This document shows, one piece after another, positions 52,736-63,393 of a stretch of DNA of 64,000 nt. How positions within the stretch are numbered: the first letter of the stretch is position 1; each line of letters opens with the position of its first letter. Source of the stretch: Euglena gracilis (lineage: Eukaryota; Euglenida; Euglenophyceae; Euglenales); NCBI GenBank assembly GCA_039621445.1, contig CP154954.1, positions 30,632,395 through 30,696,394 on the forward strand. The letters are read 5' to 3'. The notes under the pieces were generated by a model that saw only the letters and a list, made by a program, of their open reading frames with translations, was not told where the DNA came from and made no database searches. The position numbers and the translations under genes are program-made.

Positions 52736-53580
52736 GCTCACAGCACAAAAACATGTACTGCAGAAAACTCAGTTCGATTGTGGGTCGCGTCAGAAGCTAC
52801 TTAGTCTCAATGCCATTTCTCAGAATTTTGACAGATCAACTTTGCAAAATGGTGGACCCGCACACAAAGTGGGGTTGGGACAACACCGCAATCATTCCCC
52901 AGGGGGTCAAGGATCACACTGTGTAATTAAAGGCATTTTTACAGCCAGGTGTTGGCAGGGCATTTCAATCCCAGGCCTCTCAGGCACTCTTCTCAGACAC
53001 CAGTACCTGGCAATGGGAGGGCTAGAACAAAGATTCAGGAAAAAAGGTGCAGGATTTTTAGAGGGATCTGCATGTCCTTCATATCAATCAAAAGAGTTGC
53101 AGGCTGCAGTGGAAACTGTAAAAGCTTTGTCCAAACCAAAACAAACCATTCTGCTGCATGTAGACAGCCAGGTGGCTGTAATTTATTTATCAAAATGGGG
53201 AGGACAAAATCCATACCTAAATTCCATCTTAAAACCCCAGCTGTATCATTGTCAGGAAAAGCAGATCAATTTTGCTGGTGGTTTGGGTTTCCACCCAGGA
53301 GCAATTGGCAGATTCCTTGACCAGGGAGCAAAAGGACCAAAACGATTATCCCCTAAAGCTGAACATATTTCACCACATTCTTCAATTTTTCAAAAAACAC
53401 ATAACCCCAGAGGTGGACATGCTCTGCACACCCAGCAACAAAAAACTCTCCAAGTTCGTTTGTCAACACCCGCAGCAAGGGGCTTTGCTGGTGGATGCCT
53501 TGAAGGCAGATTTAGGGGACTCCCCCCAGTTTATGCAATCCCTCCCTGGAGCATCATTCCCAAGAGGGTTCAGATATTAA
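52736..53580 (+). pseudogene. DIRS-like element G1: RNase H region
   Basis: ELQAAVETVKALSKPKQTIL and HVDSQVAVIYLSKWGG (about 53095-53200) match the VKELSAAI and SVDNQVIYFYL blocks of G2. WVSTQEQLADSLTREQKD (about 53284), in another frame, is the end box with its Asp. NKKLSKFVCQHPQQGALLVDA follows. The 458-residue frame 52734-54110 overlaps all this, but parts of it (53270-53760) are a shadow of the true frame. Confidence 0.72.
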
Positions 53581-53599
53581 TGTTAAACCCAGACCTAAA

Positions 53600-54110
53600 T
53601 TGTCTGTTGATCGTACCCCACTGTGCTTCGACATCATGGTGGCGCCAATTAATGTCAATCAGGCAGCCAGGCAGCAAAGTTTTGCTGGCACCCCCCCAGT
53701 GGGGTTTGTTCAACAACTGCTGGGGGGAGGAGATGCTTCCCCCCCAAGGTGTAATTTGGCCTGCTTGGTTGATTCAGGCAAATATTACAATCCCAGGAAG
53801 TTTCGTTGTCCAGTATCGACACTTACATAAAAACCTGGGAAATGTCACAAGATATGACTCAGCCTTCAGGACATTGGTGTGCCAGTTGTTGCAGAAAGGG
53901 GTGCCCCTGCAGGATTGCACAGTTCACAAGATGGCCGAGGCCGTCCTTGATCTTGTTGTTCACAGCCTCAACACTGCAAGAAATGCATATGCAGCAGCTT
54001 TGTTACTTCCAGGGTTTGGTTCATTGAGGCTTTCCCGTCTTTTGGCTCCATTGAAAAGGAAATGGAATTCCAATATTATGCAAGTATGCCCATTTTTGGG
54101 ACCCAACTGA
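53600..54110 (+). pseudogene. DIRS-like element G1: linker and tyrosine recombinase N-terminal half
   Basis: VAPINVNQAARQQSFAG (about 53637) matches VAPINKNESSRDP of G2. Then, in the long frame, YRHLHKNLGNVTRYDSAFR and MAEAVLDLVVHSLNTARNAYAAALLLPGFGS, LLAPLKRKWNSN: the SAM-like helical domain of the YR. Ends at a TGA at 54108. 54111-54414 has only broken frames. Confidence 0.72.
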
Positions 54111-54414
54111 ATTTGTAGAAAGCATTATTAGAAATTCAAAAACCCTTTCACAACTGTCTTTGAAAGAGCTCAGAAACAGACTCATCATTGGTTGGAGGCT
54201 TTTGGCTCTCCACAGGGAGGGTTAGCCAAGCCAGAACCAAGCGAAAAAGCAGTTTCGTGGAAAGAAAAAAATTCTTGTTTTTGCAAAGGAAAGGGTGCAG
54301 TACCCCAGGTGGGAGGACACTTTGAATTTGCCACACAGCCCCCTCATAAGTTCCTGGCATTTATTGAAAGAGTATGTGGAGAGGACAGCCCACATGGTTG
54401 GACACAAAAATAAT

Positions 54415-54560
54415 TTGCTATGGTCTTTGGATGTTAAAAGACCTTTGACCTCAGACAGAGTGAATTCCCTCGCCAAAGAAGAGTTGCAAGAGCGGGGGGG
54501 TGGACACCACCCACTTGAAAGCTCACAGCACCTGAGCGGATGGGGTTTTATGGCGGAAAA
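54415..54560 (+). pseudogene. DIRS-like element G1: tyrosine recombinase C-terminal piece
   Basis: LDVKRPLTSDRVNSLAKEEL, then across a shift in a run of seven G, THLKAHST followed by TGA where the box H-X-X-R needs Arg. So the catalytic Arg codon is a stop. The inverted-repeat module begins about 20 bases later and the rest of the domain is missing. Confidence 0.65.
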
Positions 54561-54565
54561 ATCAA

Positions 54566-54922
54566 ACTCCCTCGAGGAAAACCGACAAGGGAGGAAGGGA
54601 CACCGAGGGCGAAGCACAAAGACCTTGTGAGGCCATGCCTTGCTCGCCGGCGGTGTTGTTTGGATTGTTCGTTGCGCTGGGTTAGGAGGTCCCGCTTAGT
54701 GCCGCCTCGCCGGAGTTGGCTGACGATGCTGCTCCGACTGGGCGACGTGGCTTCTTGCCCCTGGGGGGTGTCCCCCCTTCTCCCCCCCCCCTGGCCCCCA
54801 CTCTCTGACAGAGGGCTTTTGAACACAAATTATCTTTTACGGGTGGGGGGGTCGGGCTCACAAGGTCTTTGTGCTTCGCCCTCGGTGTCCCTTCCTCCCT
54901 TGTCTGTTTTCCTCGAGAGAGT
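54566..54922. repeat. Inverted-repeat module between G1 and G2, DIRS terminal type
   Basis: Left arm 54566-54631 (ACCGACAAGGGAGGAAGGGA, CACCGAGGGCGAAGCACAAA) and right arm 54857-54922, its near-perfect reverse complement. The 225-base loop is homologous to that at 36495-36697. G1 (+) enters from the left and G2 (-) from the right, so their YR ends face each other across it. DIRS elements typically have inverted terminal repeats plus an internal complementary region; this is a likely candidate. Confidence 0.82.
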
Positions 54923-55310
54923 ACGAGACACCTCGGGCTCCGCACTTTGCCCTTGTGAGGCCAGATTGTGCACTGAAATTAGGGGGGCCAGGGCATTTTC
55001 CAGGGCACCTTGGGCACCCAGTCGTTGATAGTGGGCTCTAAAAGCCTCCAACACCCTCAACTGACCAATTTCACAAACTTCTTGGGCATAAAGGCCCAAC
55101 TTTTTGAGTAAACCAACCCCTGCCCCTCCGGTGGAGTGGGCCCCCCACACCTGGGGGGGGGGGGTACCCCATGTTTGGCCAAAAATTCTTTTGTGATGGA
55201 AGCAATGGTGTCAGCACTTATGGCCCTGAAGGGTGGTTTTAATGAAATCAGGAGGGGGCCCCCAGGTCTGACGAATAAACGTGTGGCAGCCACATAACTC
55301 ATCATTAAAT
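54830..55310 (-). pseudogene. DIRS-like element G2: tyrosine recombinase C-terminal half
   Basis: Frames 55305-55057 and 55150-54830. AISADTIASITKEFLAKHGV, then GAHSTGGAGVGLLKKLG, where the H-X-X-R box has Gly for Arg, then YAQEVCEIGQLRVLEAFRAHYQRLGAQ with the putative nucleophile Tyr. A shift lies in the run of G at about 55155-55165. The reading continues into the inverted-repeat arm. Confidence 0.78.
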
Positions 55311-55910
55311 GAAAGGGGCTTATTTGGGGACATTAGGGATTGGACACAACCCTTTCCCACTTATGGAATTTATGTCCTTTACACTTAATCTTGATGTAGG
55401 GTGCCCTACCCAACACACTGGTGGTTCATTTGACTTGCGACAAGTCTGAGGATCGGTATAAACAGAGGATTCGTGAGCAAAAAATCAGCTGTGTACGCAA
55501 TGTACAAATATTAGTGGGCATGGGCGCCTTTGCCAGCCCCAGGAGGATTGGGAGGGGGTCCCAAAATGCCCCATACTTCTCCAGGTTTTGGTTCCATAGC
55601 CTCTTGTAGGGGGTCAAAAGGGTGTGGAATCTCCGCCCACCAAACCCAGGAATCAAAAGCATAGCACTGTAGGCATTACGGGCTTGGGCCTTGGAAAATT
55701 GGAATAATTGAATTAAAGCGTCAGCCACTTGGTCTGTGGTGGCTTCAGGGGGGGCACCCCCATGTGTTCCAAAATCACCCACAGAAGTGCAAAAGCACTC
55801 TGATAACGTTTTAAGTTGGGGTTTCTCCGCAGGAAATCGTTAATGGTCTCAACTTGAATTTGTTTCCCCTCCACAATTTGCCGGAGCAAATCATGCAAAC
55901 CAGAGGCCAC
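55311..55910 (-). pseudogene. DIRS-like element G2: tyrosine recombinase N-terminal half
   Basis: Frames 55910-55713 (EGKQIQVETINDFLRRNPNLKRYQSA in pieces) and 55782-55426 (ATTDQVADALIQLFQFSKA, NAYSAMLLIPGFGGRRFHTLL, TPYKRLWNQNLEKYGAFWD). Helical core-binding domain of a DIRS-type YR. One frameshift near 55750. Confidence 0.75.
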
Positions 55911-56640
55911 CTTGGGAGTGGCATTTGCTCCCCCCTGCAGTTGGTGAACATGCGTAGGGGGTGATTTTCAGACAGGGGTCCCTGGAACTTTCATTTTTAT
56001 TAATTGGGGCCACCAGGTGGCTGAATCCCAGTAGGGGGTGACCATCAAAACTTTGGTCTGGGGAAACGTTTTTAACCTGGGTAGAAATTGTTGAATTATT
56101 GACCAGGGGGGGTTTGCATAAAAATCCCCCATGTTGTCCAGTGGACATTGTAATGCATTTACTGCTGTGGCATCCCAGTGGGCCCACCTGGCCACAAAAT
56201 TGGGCAGTTTTTTGTTGCCTGGGGAGGCAAACAAATCTGTTTCCAGACTTGTGAAATTTTTGAACTGTTGTTTGAGCTATTGAAAAAGTTGGGGGTCTAA
56301 AGAATAATCCCCCCTGTCCATTTCCCATCTGCTGATGGGGTCTGCCAGGCATTCTTTTGAAGGCACCCAGTTGACTTGGTGGTTTACTTGGTGCTCCGTG
56401 CGCCACTTGAAAAATGGTCTCAGCTTTGTTGAAGGGGTCCTTTCTGCCCCCACCTTTTGTCAGGTAAAAGTAAATTACCTGGTTGTCCACTGACAAGGAA
56501 ACGGTTTCCCCAGGTTTGTTCAAACTTTTCACAGTGCTGATTGCTGCACTGAGCTCCTTTACATTGATGTGCAAAATGGAGTCTTTTCTCCAAAATTACT
56601 GCACAATTTCTCCTGTGTGGATGTCTAGCCCCCCCCCAAG
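55891..56640 (-). pseudogene. DIRS-like element G2: RNase H region
   Basis: Frame 56574-55891: INVKELSAAISTVKSLNKPGE, VSLSVDNQVIYFYLTKGGG and a C-terminal part continued in frame 56234-55968 (FASPGNKKLPNFVARWAHWD, VTPYWDSATWWPQL). Preceded by THAWGGLDIHTGEIVQ with a TAA near 56598. Acidic boxes are recognisable. Confidence 0.75.
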
Positions 56641-57655
56641 CATGGGTGCTGCTGCTTGAGTGCAACACTCTGGTTGCATTTTGGGGGAAGGGTCTGCCCC
56701 CCCAGGTGTCCAGCAGATTTTTTATTTCCCTTAATTGGGCTTTGATTTCCTGGGAAATGGGGTGTTTTGAGTCCCAGCGGGCTGTGGATTTTGGCACCAA
56801 AAAAATTGCCAGAGTGTCTGTAAAAGCCCTTAAAAAGAGCAGGGCCATTAGGTTGCATCTTATTTGGCCCAAAATGGCAGCCAATTGCCTTTTTGACATG
56901 TAATCTTTTTTCACGATTTTTCCCAGCTCCTTTTTTATGGTTTTGACTTTCTGGGGGGGCACCTGTAGCTTTCCTTCCTGGAAGTTCAGTTGAAAACCAA
57001 GATGGGTTACCACTTGGGTGTGCTGGAGGGTGGACTTTTTCACATTGATTTTGAACCCAGATACCAGCAAATCTTTGACAGCTGTTTTCACGTGATTTTG
57101 TATATTGTTTTGGGTGGGGGCCACCAGCAAAATGTCGTCCAGGTAAATAAACACCTGGATGCCCCTTTTTTCTCCACAGTTTTTCGAATGTTTTCATGAC
57201 TGACATGAAAATTTGGGGCATCACATTTAGCCCAAAGCAGCCTGTTTGAAATTCCCAGGTCTGTCCCCCTACCTGATGCCTTAAAAATGGCCTTAGGACT
57301 GGACTTACTGGAATATGAAAATAGGCATCCTTTAGGTCTATTTTTGCTGCCCAGTGGCCTTTTCCAAAACTGGAAAAATGTGTTGGATATGATCCAACTT
57401 GAAGGGTTTTACTTGAAACTGCTGATTTATTTCTCTGCAGTCGCTGATCATTCTCCATTTGGTTGTTCCCCCTTCTGGTTTTGAAATTAAAAACCAGGGG
57501 ATCAAATGCTGGGTTTCTGAATGCCAAACTCGTTTCACTGACCCAGTTTTTTCGTAATCCAGCAGAATTTTTTCTGCCTGGATGAGGTCCAGGTTGGCCC
57601 TGGGCTTTGGGCGGGTGGAGTTTCCCGAACGTTGTTGTTTTTGCCCAGCCTTCAC
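56420..57655 (-). pseudogene. DIRS-like element G2: reverse transcriptase
   Basis: Frames 57655-57338 (RANLDLIQAEKILLDYEKTG, WRMISDCREINQQF), 57527-56625 (KIDLKDAYFHIPVSPVLRPF, WEFQTGCFGLNVMPQIFM) and 57154-56420 (VFIYLDDILLVAPTQ, FKINVKKSTLQHTQVVTHLG, MSKRQLAAILGQIRCNLMAL). YLDD at about 57142. The best preserved DIRS-type RT in the window, broken by two or three shifts. The RNase H frame starts before this one ends. Confidence 0.85.
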
Positions 57656-57709
57656 TCCCGGGGGTCCGTGAGGGGGTACCGGCGGGGTGGGGGGTAGGCG
57701 CGACGGGCT

Positions 57710-58150
57710 CTAGGGAGAGGGGTAGGTTCGGGATACTCCCCTTTCCACGTAGGATTTTTTCCCGGGGACCAAAGGCCCTCCTTTTTGGGGAGTGGTTGGA
57801 GGGGGGAGTCCGGCTTGGCGTCCCTTCCGGCAGTGGGGGGGTTTTAGGAAAAGGCCTGGTTGCCCTCCCCTAGGCTTCTTGTCCCCCAGCACCAACACCT
57901 TTTTTTGCTTGTACTGCTCCTCCTGCGCCAGCAGATATCCAATCCTTTGTAATCTTTTGCTTTCTCCGCCCTTGGGAGTTTTGACTTTCTTGAACTTTTG
58001 CACTTTCTTGGCTCCAGTGCCTTTCCTTGAAATCCTGTAATTCCTTGAAAATTGATACAATTTGACTTTGGTCTTGATTCAGCAGGCACAATCTTGAATT
58101 GAAACCATAGGTAAAGAGAGGGAGCCTGCAGTGAAAACATCAGAACAGTT
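57710..58150 (-). pseudogene. DIRS-like element G2: gag
   Basis: Frames 58140-57844, 58091-57870 and 58060-57710 give a Lys/Gln/Arg-rich basic protein in shifting registers (SIFKELQDFKERHWSQ, KVQKFKKVKTPKGGE, QEEQYKQKKVLVLG). The position is directly upstream of RT. The start of the element should be near 58140, where sequence changes into the 3' end of element E. Confidence 0.5.
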
Positions 58151-58322
58151 AGAGTGCGGTTTGCGCTATTTTAATGCTGAATTAGCGCAGTGGTTCGCTA
58201 TATACAACAGCAGGCTGTAATAGTGGCAACAGAAGGTGCAGCGGCCGGTCCGCCAACTCTCCCCTTCCTCGGCCTTGCCTCCGGCTGCCGGGCCTGGCCG
58301 CTGCCTCTCTCGCCCCCCTGCT

Positions 58323-58397
58323 ACAGGAGCCTGGTCTGGGCTTCCCGATCCTTCGTTGCGCCGCTGCCTGGCGTGCCGGCTGCGGGCGGGCTCCTGT
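58323..58397 (-). repeat. Inverted repeat (possible RNA hairpin) near the 3' end of element E
   Basis: ACAGGAGCC (58323-58331) pairs with GGCTCCTGT (58389-58397). It corresponds to 21403-21472 in element B, with similar flanks (GACCAGGCTCCTGT on the element strand). Confidence 0.6.
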
Positions 58398-58559
58398 GGT
58401 CCGGGTGGGGGTGGACGCCAGCCAATCCCTGGCCGGGCTCCGCAGGCTTTCGGTGGGCGTCGTCGCTGATGTCGTCCGGCCTTGCGGGCTGGCCTCAGGA
58501 ATTGGCTGGGCTCGGGCTTTGGCTCTCCTTGGCTCTCCTTGGTGGGTGGTCTTGTCTGG

Positions 58560-59520
58560 GTTCGGTTGCCCCCCCTCTTTTGGGGCTGGCGGTCCCCCTG
58601 GCCGCTTTTCGGCCCCCCCCCCCTTGGGGTCTGGGCGGCCCCCTTGGGCCGCTTTTCTTCGGCGCCCTGGGGTCTGGGCGGCCCCCCTGGGCCGCTTTTC
58701 GGCGCCCCCCCCCCTGGGGTCCTGGGTGGCCCCCCTGGGCCGCTTTTTTTGGTTCCCCCCCCCCTGGGTCGTGGGCGGCCCCCCCTGGGCCGCTCTTGGG
58801 TTCCCCCCCCCCGGGGTCTGGGCGGCCCCCTGGCCGCTTTTTTTTTTGGCGGCCCCCCCTGGGCCGTGCGTGCCCCCCCCCCCCCGTCGTCTTGGGCGGC
58901 CCCCCCTGGGCCTCTTTTCGGCGCCCCCCCCCCTGGGGTCTTGGCCGCCCCCCTGGGCCGCTTTTCGGCGCCCCCCCCCCCTGGGGTCCTGGGTGGCCCC
59001 CCTGGGCCGCTTTTTTTTGGTCCCCCCCCCCTGTCGGGTCGTGGGCGGCCCCCCCTGGGCCGCTCTCGGGTCCCTCCCCCGGGGTCTGGGCGGCCCCCTG
59101 GCCACATTTTTTTTTTGCCGGCCCCCCTGGGCCGTGCGTGCCCCCCCCCCGGGTGGTCTTGGGCGGCCCCCCTGGGCCGTTCTTCGGCGCCCCCCCCCCC
59201 CTGGGGCCTGGGCGGCCCCCCTGGGCCGCTTTTCGGCGCCTCACTCCCTGTCGGTTCGCGGGCGGCCCCCCCTTGGCCGCTCTTGGGTCCCCCCCCCCCA
59301 GGGTCGGTCTGGGCGGCCCCCTGGCCGCTTTTTTTTTTGCCCTCTCCCCTCTGCCCTGCGTGCCCCCCCACCCCCCGGGTGGTCTAGGGCGGCCCCCCCT
59401 GGGCCGCTCTTGGGTGCCCCTGGTCCGGGTCCTTTGGTCCTCCTTGGGTCCCCTCTGGGTCCCCTTTTGTCCCCGGAGTCGGTTGGGTCCCCCCCCTTTG
59501 GGTCCCCTGGTCGTTAACCC
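58560..59520. repeat. C-rich tandem repeats, 3' region of element E
   Basis: Units of about 55-65 bases: GGGCGGCCCCCCTGGGCCGC, then TTTTCGGCGCC or TTTTTTTTGG, a run of 7-14 C, then TGGGGTC. At least 14 units, diverging after about 59280. Long Pro/Gly frames on both strands come from the repeat and are not supported as genes. 59521-59780 shows C/T-rich sequence with no gene. Confidence 0.85.
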
Positions 59521-59780
59521 TCCTTATTTGCTCGCCTCTCCCCGGGGCTTTCGCCCTCGTGCTTCGTCGCTCTCCTCTCCTGTCCTCTCTCTCTCTCCTC
59601 TCTGGGCTCTCTCCGGTCTCTCTTCTCCTGGCTCGGCCTCGGCCGGGCTCACCGTGGCTCAGCTTCGGTTGGGGAAGAGAAGGGAGGGGTGGCACACCAG
59701 TGTAAGAGGTTGTGTTGGTTGGTGAGAAGCCTCCACAGTATCCATCAGGTCAGTAGGGGGTGAGCCAGCTGCCGCCGACG

Positions 59781-60420
59781 TCACAGCATATCCTCACGAC
59801 GACAGCACAGCATGATCATCTGCTCAGCTCCTTCGCGCGCGCTGCCAGCTGCCTGTCCTGCACGTCGAAGGCGAGGGGAGGGAACAGAAAGATGAACTGG
59901 AACACGACCACCATGGAGAAAATCCCAGTTTGACGCCAGGACTTTTCCATTTCCCCATGGGGTGTGGGTAGGGGGCAGGGGTGGCCTCCTTGTTGGGAAG
60001 GAAGGGCCGGGTCGTACCGTGGCCATGCAGGGGCACGCCTCCGGTGGTGGTGCCCCCTCGCCACAGGGACGGGTCATGGGGGTGCACGGGAACGGGGCCC
60101 CCTGGTGGGAGGGGGGGATCCCGAGCTGGGGCGTCCCTGCGGGTCGACACGCGTGGGCGGCGACCTCTACCCGTGGGGGCAGGGGAGACTCGGGGACCGG
60201 GTCTCTGAGGTACGCCTGGAATGCGGGGTGGGTACGCGTGGGACATGGGGAGTGATGGGGTGGTGGACGGTGGGGCTGGGGCAATGGAAGCGCGGGAGAG
60301 CGCATCCCTCGCAGACGCGGATCGCACGGAGGCGGGGCGCTCGCCGCTCGCGGGCTGCCGGTGGACCCTGACCGGGTGCCTGGGGTGGGCCGCTTGTTGG
60401 GGACCCGCCGGGCCAGCGTC
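59781..60420 (-). other. Region downstream of element E pol with Pro-rich frames
   Basis: A 261-residue frame (60566-59781) overlaps the pol end and is Pro/Arg/His-rich. Another (60064-59816) contains a hydrophobic stretch GIFSMVVVFQFIFLF long enough for a membrane span, followed by a charged helix (VQDRQLAARAKELSR). An accessory or envelope-like ORF is possible; no homologue is recognised, and Pro-rich composition in GC-rich DNA is weak evidence. Confidence 0.25.
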
Positions 60421-61937
60421 TCATCCGTCTTCTTGGTCTCGATCTCCTTCGTCTCCTCCATCACCTTCATCATCGTCTCCAGAATCATCACCTTCTCGAC
60501 ATACATCTCCGTCCTCGGTGTTCTGCCACATCCACTCCTCTGGTGGCTCCTCCCAGGACAGCCCAAACTCCTTCTCCTTCTCCTTCTCGATCTCCACGGC
60601 GTGGCAGATGGCGATGTGGGCTTCCTCCGGGAACCTCGAGAGGTACTTCATGATGTCCTCCTTGATGTCGTGTTCGACGAAGTACGACACGATCGGGGAG
60701 GCGTACCGGTGGAAGAAGTGCCTCAGCGGCTCCCACGTCTTGTCCTCGTACCCCAGCCACTTGACGAGGAACGCGAGGTCGCCGTTGGCATCGCGCCTGT
60801 GGGTGACCACCGCCTCCACCTCCCAATCGTCCAGCCGGGAACCCTCCTCCGGCCTGGATTGGCGGAAGTGGAAGAGGCGGAGCGGTGGCCCCATGAGGGC
60901 TGGATCGTGGCGGTAGCTCTTGATTTGGGATCGGTGGGCCACCTGCTTCCGGCCATCCTCCATCTGGAGCACGTACGTGTGCTCACTGGTGCGCTCTGCC
61001 ACCACACACGGCCCGATCCAGTACGTCTCCAGCTTCTCGCCGGTGCGGGTGCGCGGGCGGAGGTACCAGACCTTGTCGTTCAGCTCCGGCAGCTCCTTCC
61101 TCCGCTTGTTGACCGTCTCGGCTGTCTTGGCGTGCTCCTCGTTCAAGATCTTCGCGACACGATGATCGATGTCCTGCATGCGCTCGAAGAAGGCCACCGC
61201 GTCCTCGGCCCTCGTGGGCGGCTGGTACGGCACCCCGCCGTACCACCGCTCGCGGCCGAAGAACACCTGGAAGGGGGTCAGGCCGCTGGGCCCAGCACTG
61301 TCGTGCAGGGTTCGCAGGGCTCGCGGCAGCGCCTCCGGCCACGCCACGCCCTCCGCCGCCTTCATCTTCCTCAGCCGCTTCTGGATCTGCGCGCCGAGGA
61401 CCTCCGCACGGGCGTTGCCCTCGTGGTGGTATGCTTGGGAGAAGGCATGGCGCACCCCCAGTCTTGCGCACATTGCCCTCCACCAGGCCCCCACGAAGTG
61501 GGGGCCCCGGTCCGACGTGATGACGCTTGGCACGCCGAACTGCGCCCACTGCTCATACATCGCCTTCGCCACCGCCACCGCCGTTAGCCCGCGGGTGTGG
61601 TGCACGGTGGCGATCGCCCAGCCGGAGTACCGATCAATGCAAGCTGCGAACACATTCACCAGCCTGCCGCCCTCCACCTCCACCTCCGGCATCTGGAACA
61701 GATACACGCTCACCGAACACATCACATGGGGCGGCACTGGCGTAGGAGAGATGCGGAGCCGGAAGGGTTGGTGGGGGTGCTCTGACGCCTGGCAGAACTC
61801 GCACACAGCCAGAATCTTGCCCGCCAGCTCGCGTGCTCGGGAGGGCACCGCAAACTGGAAGTTCCGGCTGGCCTCATCGAGGAGGCGCTCACCACCGACG
61901 TGCCCCGACGCCCGGTGCTGCTCTCGGATGCTGTTTT
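60421..61937 (-). CDS. Element E integrase with chromodomain and acidic tail
   Basis: C-terminal about 505 residues of an 825-residue frame (62898-60421). Zinc-binding domain: REQHRASGHVGGERL and CEFCQASEH. DDE core in order: CIDRYSGWA, VITSDRGPHF, YHHEGNARAEVLGAQ. Then GLTPFQVFFGRERWYGG, the GPY/F-like ETYWIGPCVV and a chromodomain (DDWEVEAVVTHRRD, FLVKWLGYEDKTWEP, HRYASPIVSYFVEHD). The last about 50 residues are Glu/Asp/Gly-rich. No stop. This is the most complete integrase in the window. Confidence 0.88.
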
Positions 61938-62898
61938 TCTTATCCGCCACCAACCGATCCGCCTCCAGCGCCCGCAGGGTCTCCCGCAGATCCGCCGCGT
62001 GCCGCCGGATCAGCTCCTCGTCCGTCCACCCCGGCAGCCGCCTCGTGCTCACCAGGATGTCGTCGAAGTAGGGGTGGGTGTAGGCGGAGACGTTGTGGCA
62101 GGTCGCGTCGATGTCCCTCTGGAGCAGCGCCGGCCCGACGTTGATGCCCTGGGGCACCACGGTCCACTGCCAGAGGCCGCCGGGCAGGTGGATGTTGGTG
62201 ATGGGCCGGCTTTCCTCCGCCATGGCCACCTGGTGGAAGGCGTCCCGCAGGTCCACCGTCGAGAAGATCTCACAATTCGCCTGCTCGCTCACGATGTCCT
62301 CCGTCAGCGGTAGGAGGTAGGAGTCCATCTGCAGCATCTTGTTGGTCAAGCTGTAGTCGCACACCAGCCTCCACTTGCCCGACTTCTTGCGGATGGGGAA
62401 GGCGGCCGCCCTCCACGGCCCCCGCCCCGCCTCCAGCTTGCCGTCCGCCAGGCACTCCCGCTCCATCTCCCTCAGGGCCTCCAGCCGCTCGCCCTTGAGG
62501 TTGATGATCCGGCCCACCACTGGGATTGCCCCCGGCTTCAGCCTCAACACCGCCTTCCCATGGGTGCCCCGCGCCTGGGGGCACGGCCACACCCGCTCAC
62601 GGAACACCCGGCCTTCGAACTCGTTGATGATCTCGTCCCGCAGCTGCCGCGCCAAGGGATGGCCGACGTCGTCTTCTGTCTCCACCACCCCTCGCACCGC
62701 CTTCGCCGCTTCTTCGGCCTCCTTCAGCATCATCGCCACTTCTCGGAATGCTGCCTCGTCCGTGGTCAGCTGCCGCATCTTCTTCACCGTGGAGAGGTAG
62801 CCGTCCAGCTCGTCTTCGTCTTCATTGCCATCTTCCTCCTTCTTCTCTTCGTCTCCACGCCGCCTCAGGATCCACTTGGGGTCCGCGTGGAGCTGCAA
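61938..62898 (-). CDS. Element E reverse transcriptase fused in frame to integrase, RNase H deleted
   Basis: N-terminal about 320 residues of the same frame. An acidic leader is followed by EGRVFRERVWPCPQARGTHG, WRAAAFPIRKKSGKWRLV, CEIFSTVDLRDAFHQV, LWQWTVVPQGINVGPALLQ, and catalytic YFDDILVS (about 62070). After DRLVADKK the frame passes straight to NSIREQHRASGH of the integrase. In B and A the RT thumb end, the whole RNase H and a linker lie at this point (about 530 residues in B). The start shown is not an established initiation site; translation as part of Gag-Pol is expected. Confidence 0.87.
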
Positions 62899-63393
62899 GG
62901 TGTCGGGTCACGGCTGCACATCCAGCCGGTTCTCCCGGAGCCACGGATACCGCCAGAATGAGGTCCGTGCTGATGCAGCCGTTGTACGCCACCACCTTCG
63001 TCGTCCACGTCCTCGGTCTCCGCTCCTCGTCGTCGGTCTGGGCCGCGAACGACAGCTTCAGCTCTGCTTCTCGTTGTCCTCCGGGTAGCGCCTCTCCACT
63101 CACCGTGCGTAGCACCAAGGGTCTCGCCGCCGCGTGGAACACCGACTCCGGGAACAACTCCTTCTTCACCAGAGAGGTCTGCGCCGCCGTATCGATCAAG
63201 GCCTTCGCCTGGATCTTCATCCCGCCTGCCTCCACCTCCACATCCATCAGCAGCTGGTAGCACCCCCCACGGTGCTCCATCCGGCCGACCGTGAACGGCC
63301 GGTTCGGGAGGTGCTGCCACGGCCGCACCACCACCTTCTGCACCTTCTTCGCCGCCTCCGCCGCCGCCACTTCTTCCCGTGCCTTCTCCCCCA
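62899..63393 (-). pseudogene. Element E aspartic protease, catalytic motif altered
   Basis: VVVRPWQHLPNRPFTVGRME leads to the protease: KALIDTAAQTSLVKKELFP, where the third residue of the Asp-Thr-Gly triad is Ala (about 63193-63185), then LVLRTVSGEALPGGQ. Near 62960 the frame shifts: DLILA in one frame, RYPWLRENRLDVQP then TGA in another, where B has DLILGYPWL and Trp. The triad change, shift and stop together make it inactive. Confidence 0.82.

Noticed and set aside
52734-54110. 458-residue frame in G1 as one intact protein
   Set aside because: The segment from about 53270 to 53760 matches RNase H and linker sequence in other frames, so only its ends are the true frame.
58166-59725. Very long Pro/Gly/Arg-rich frames on both strands over the C-rich array
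   Set aside because: They follow the tandem repeat in every frame and contain no domain; their openness comes from lack of T/A.
61169-62071. Plus-strand frames opposite element E integrase
   Set aside because: Complement of the intact 825-residue minus-strand frame, without recognisable domains.
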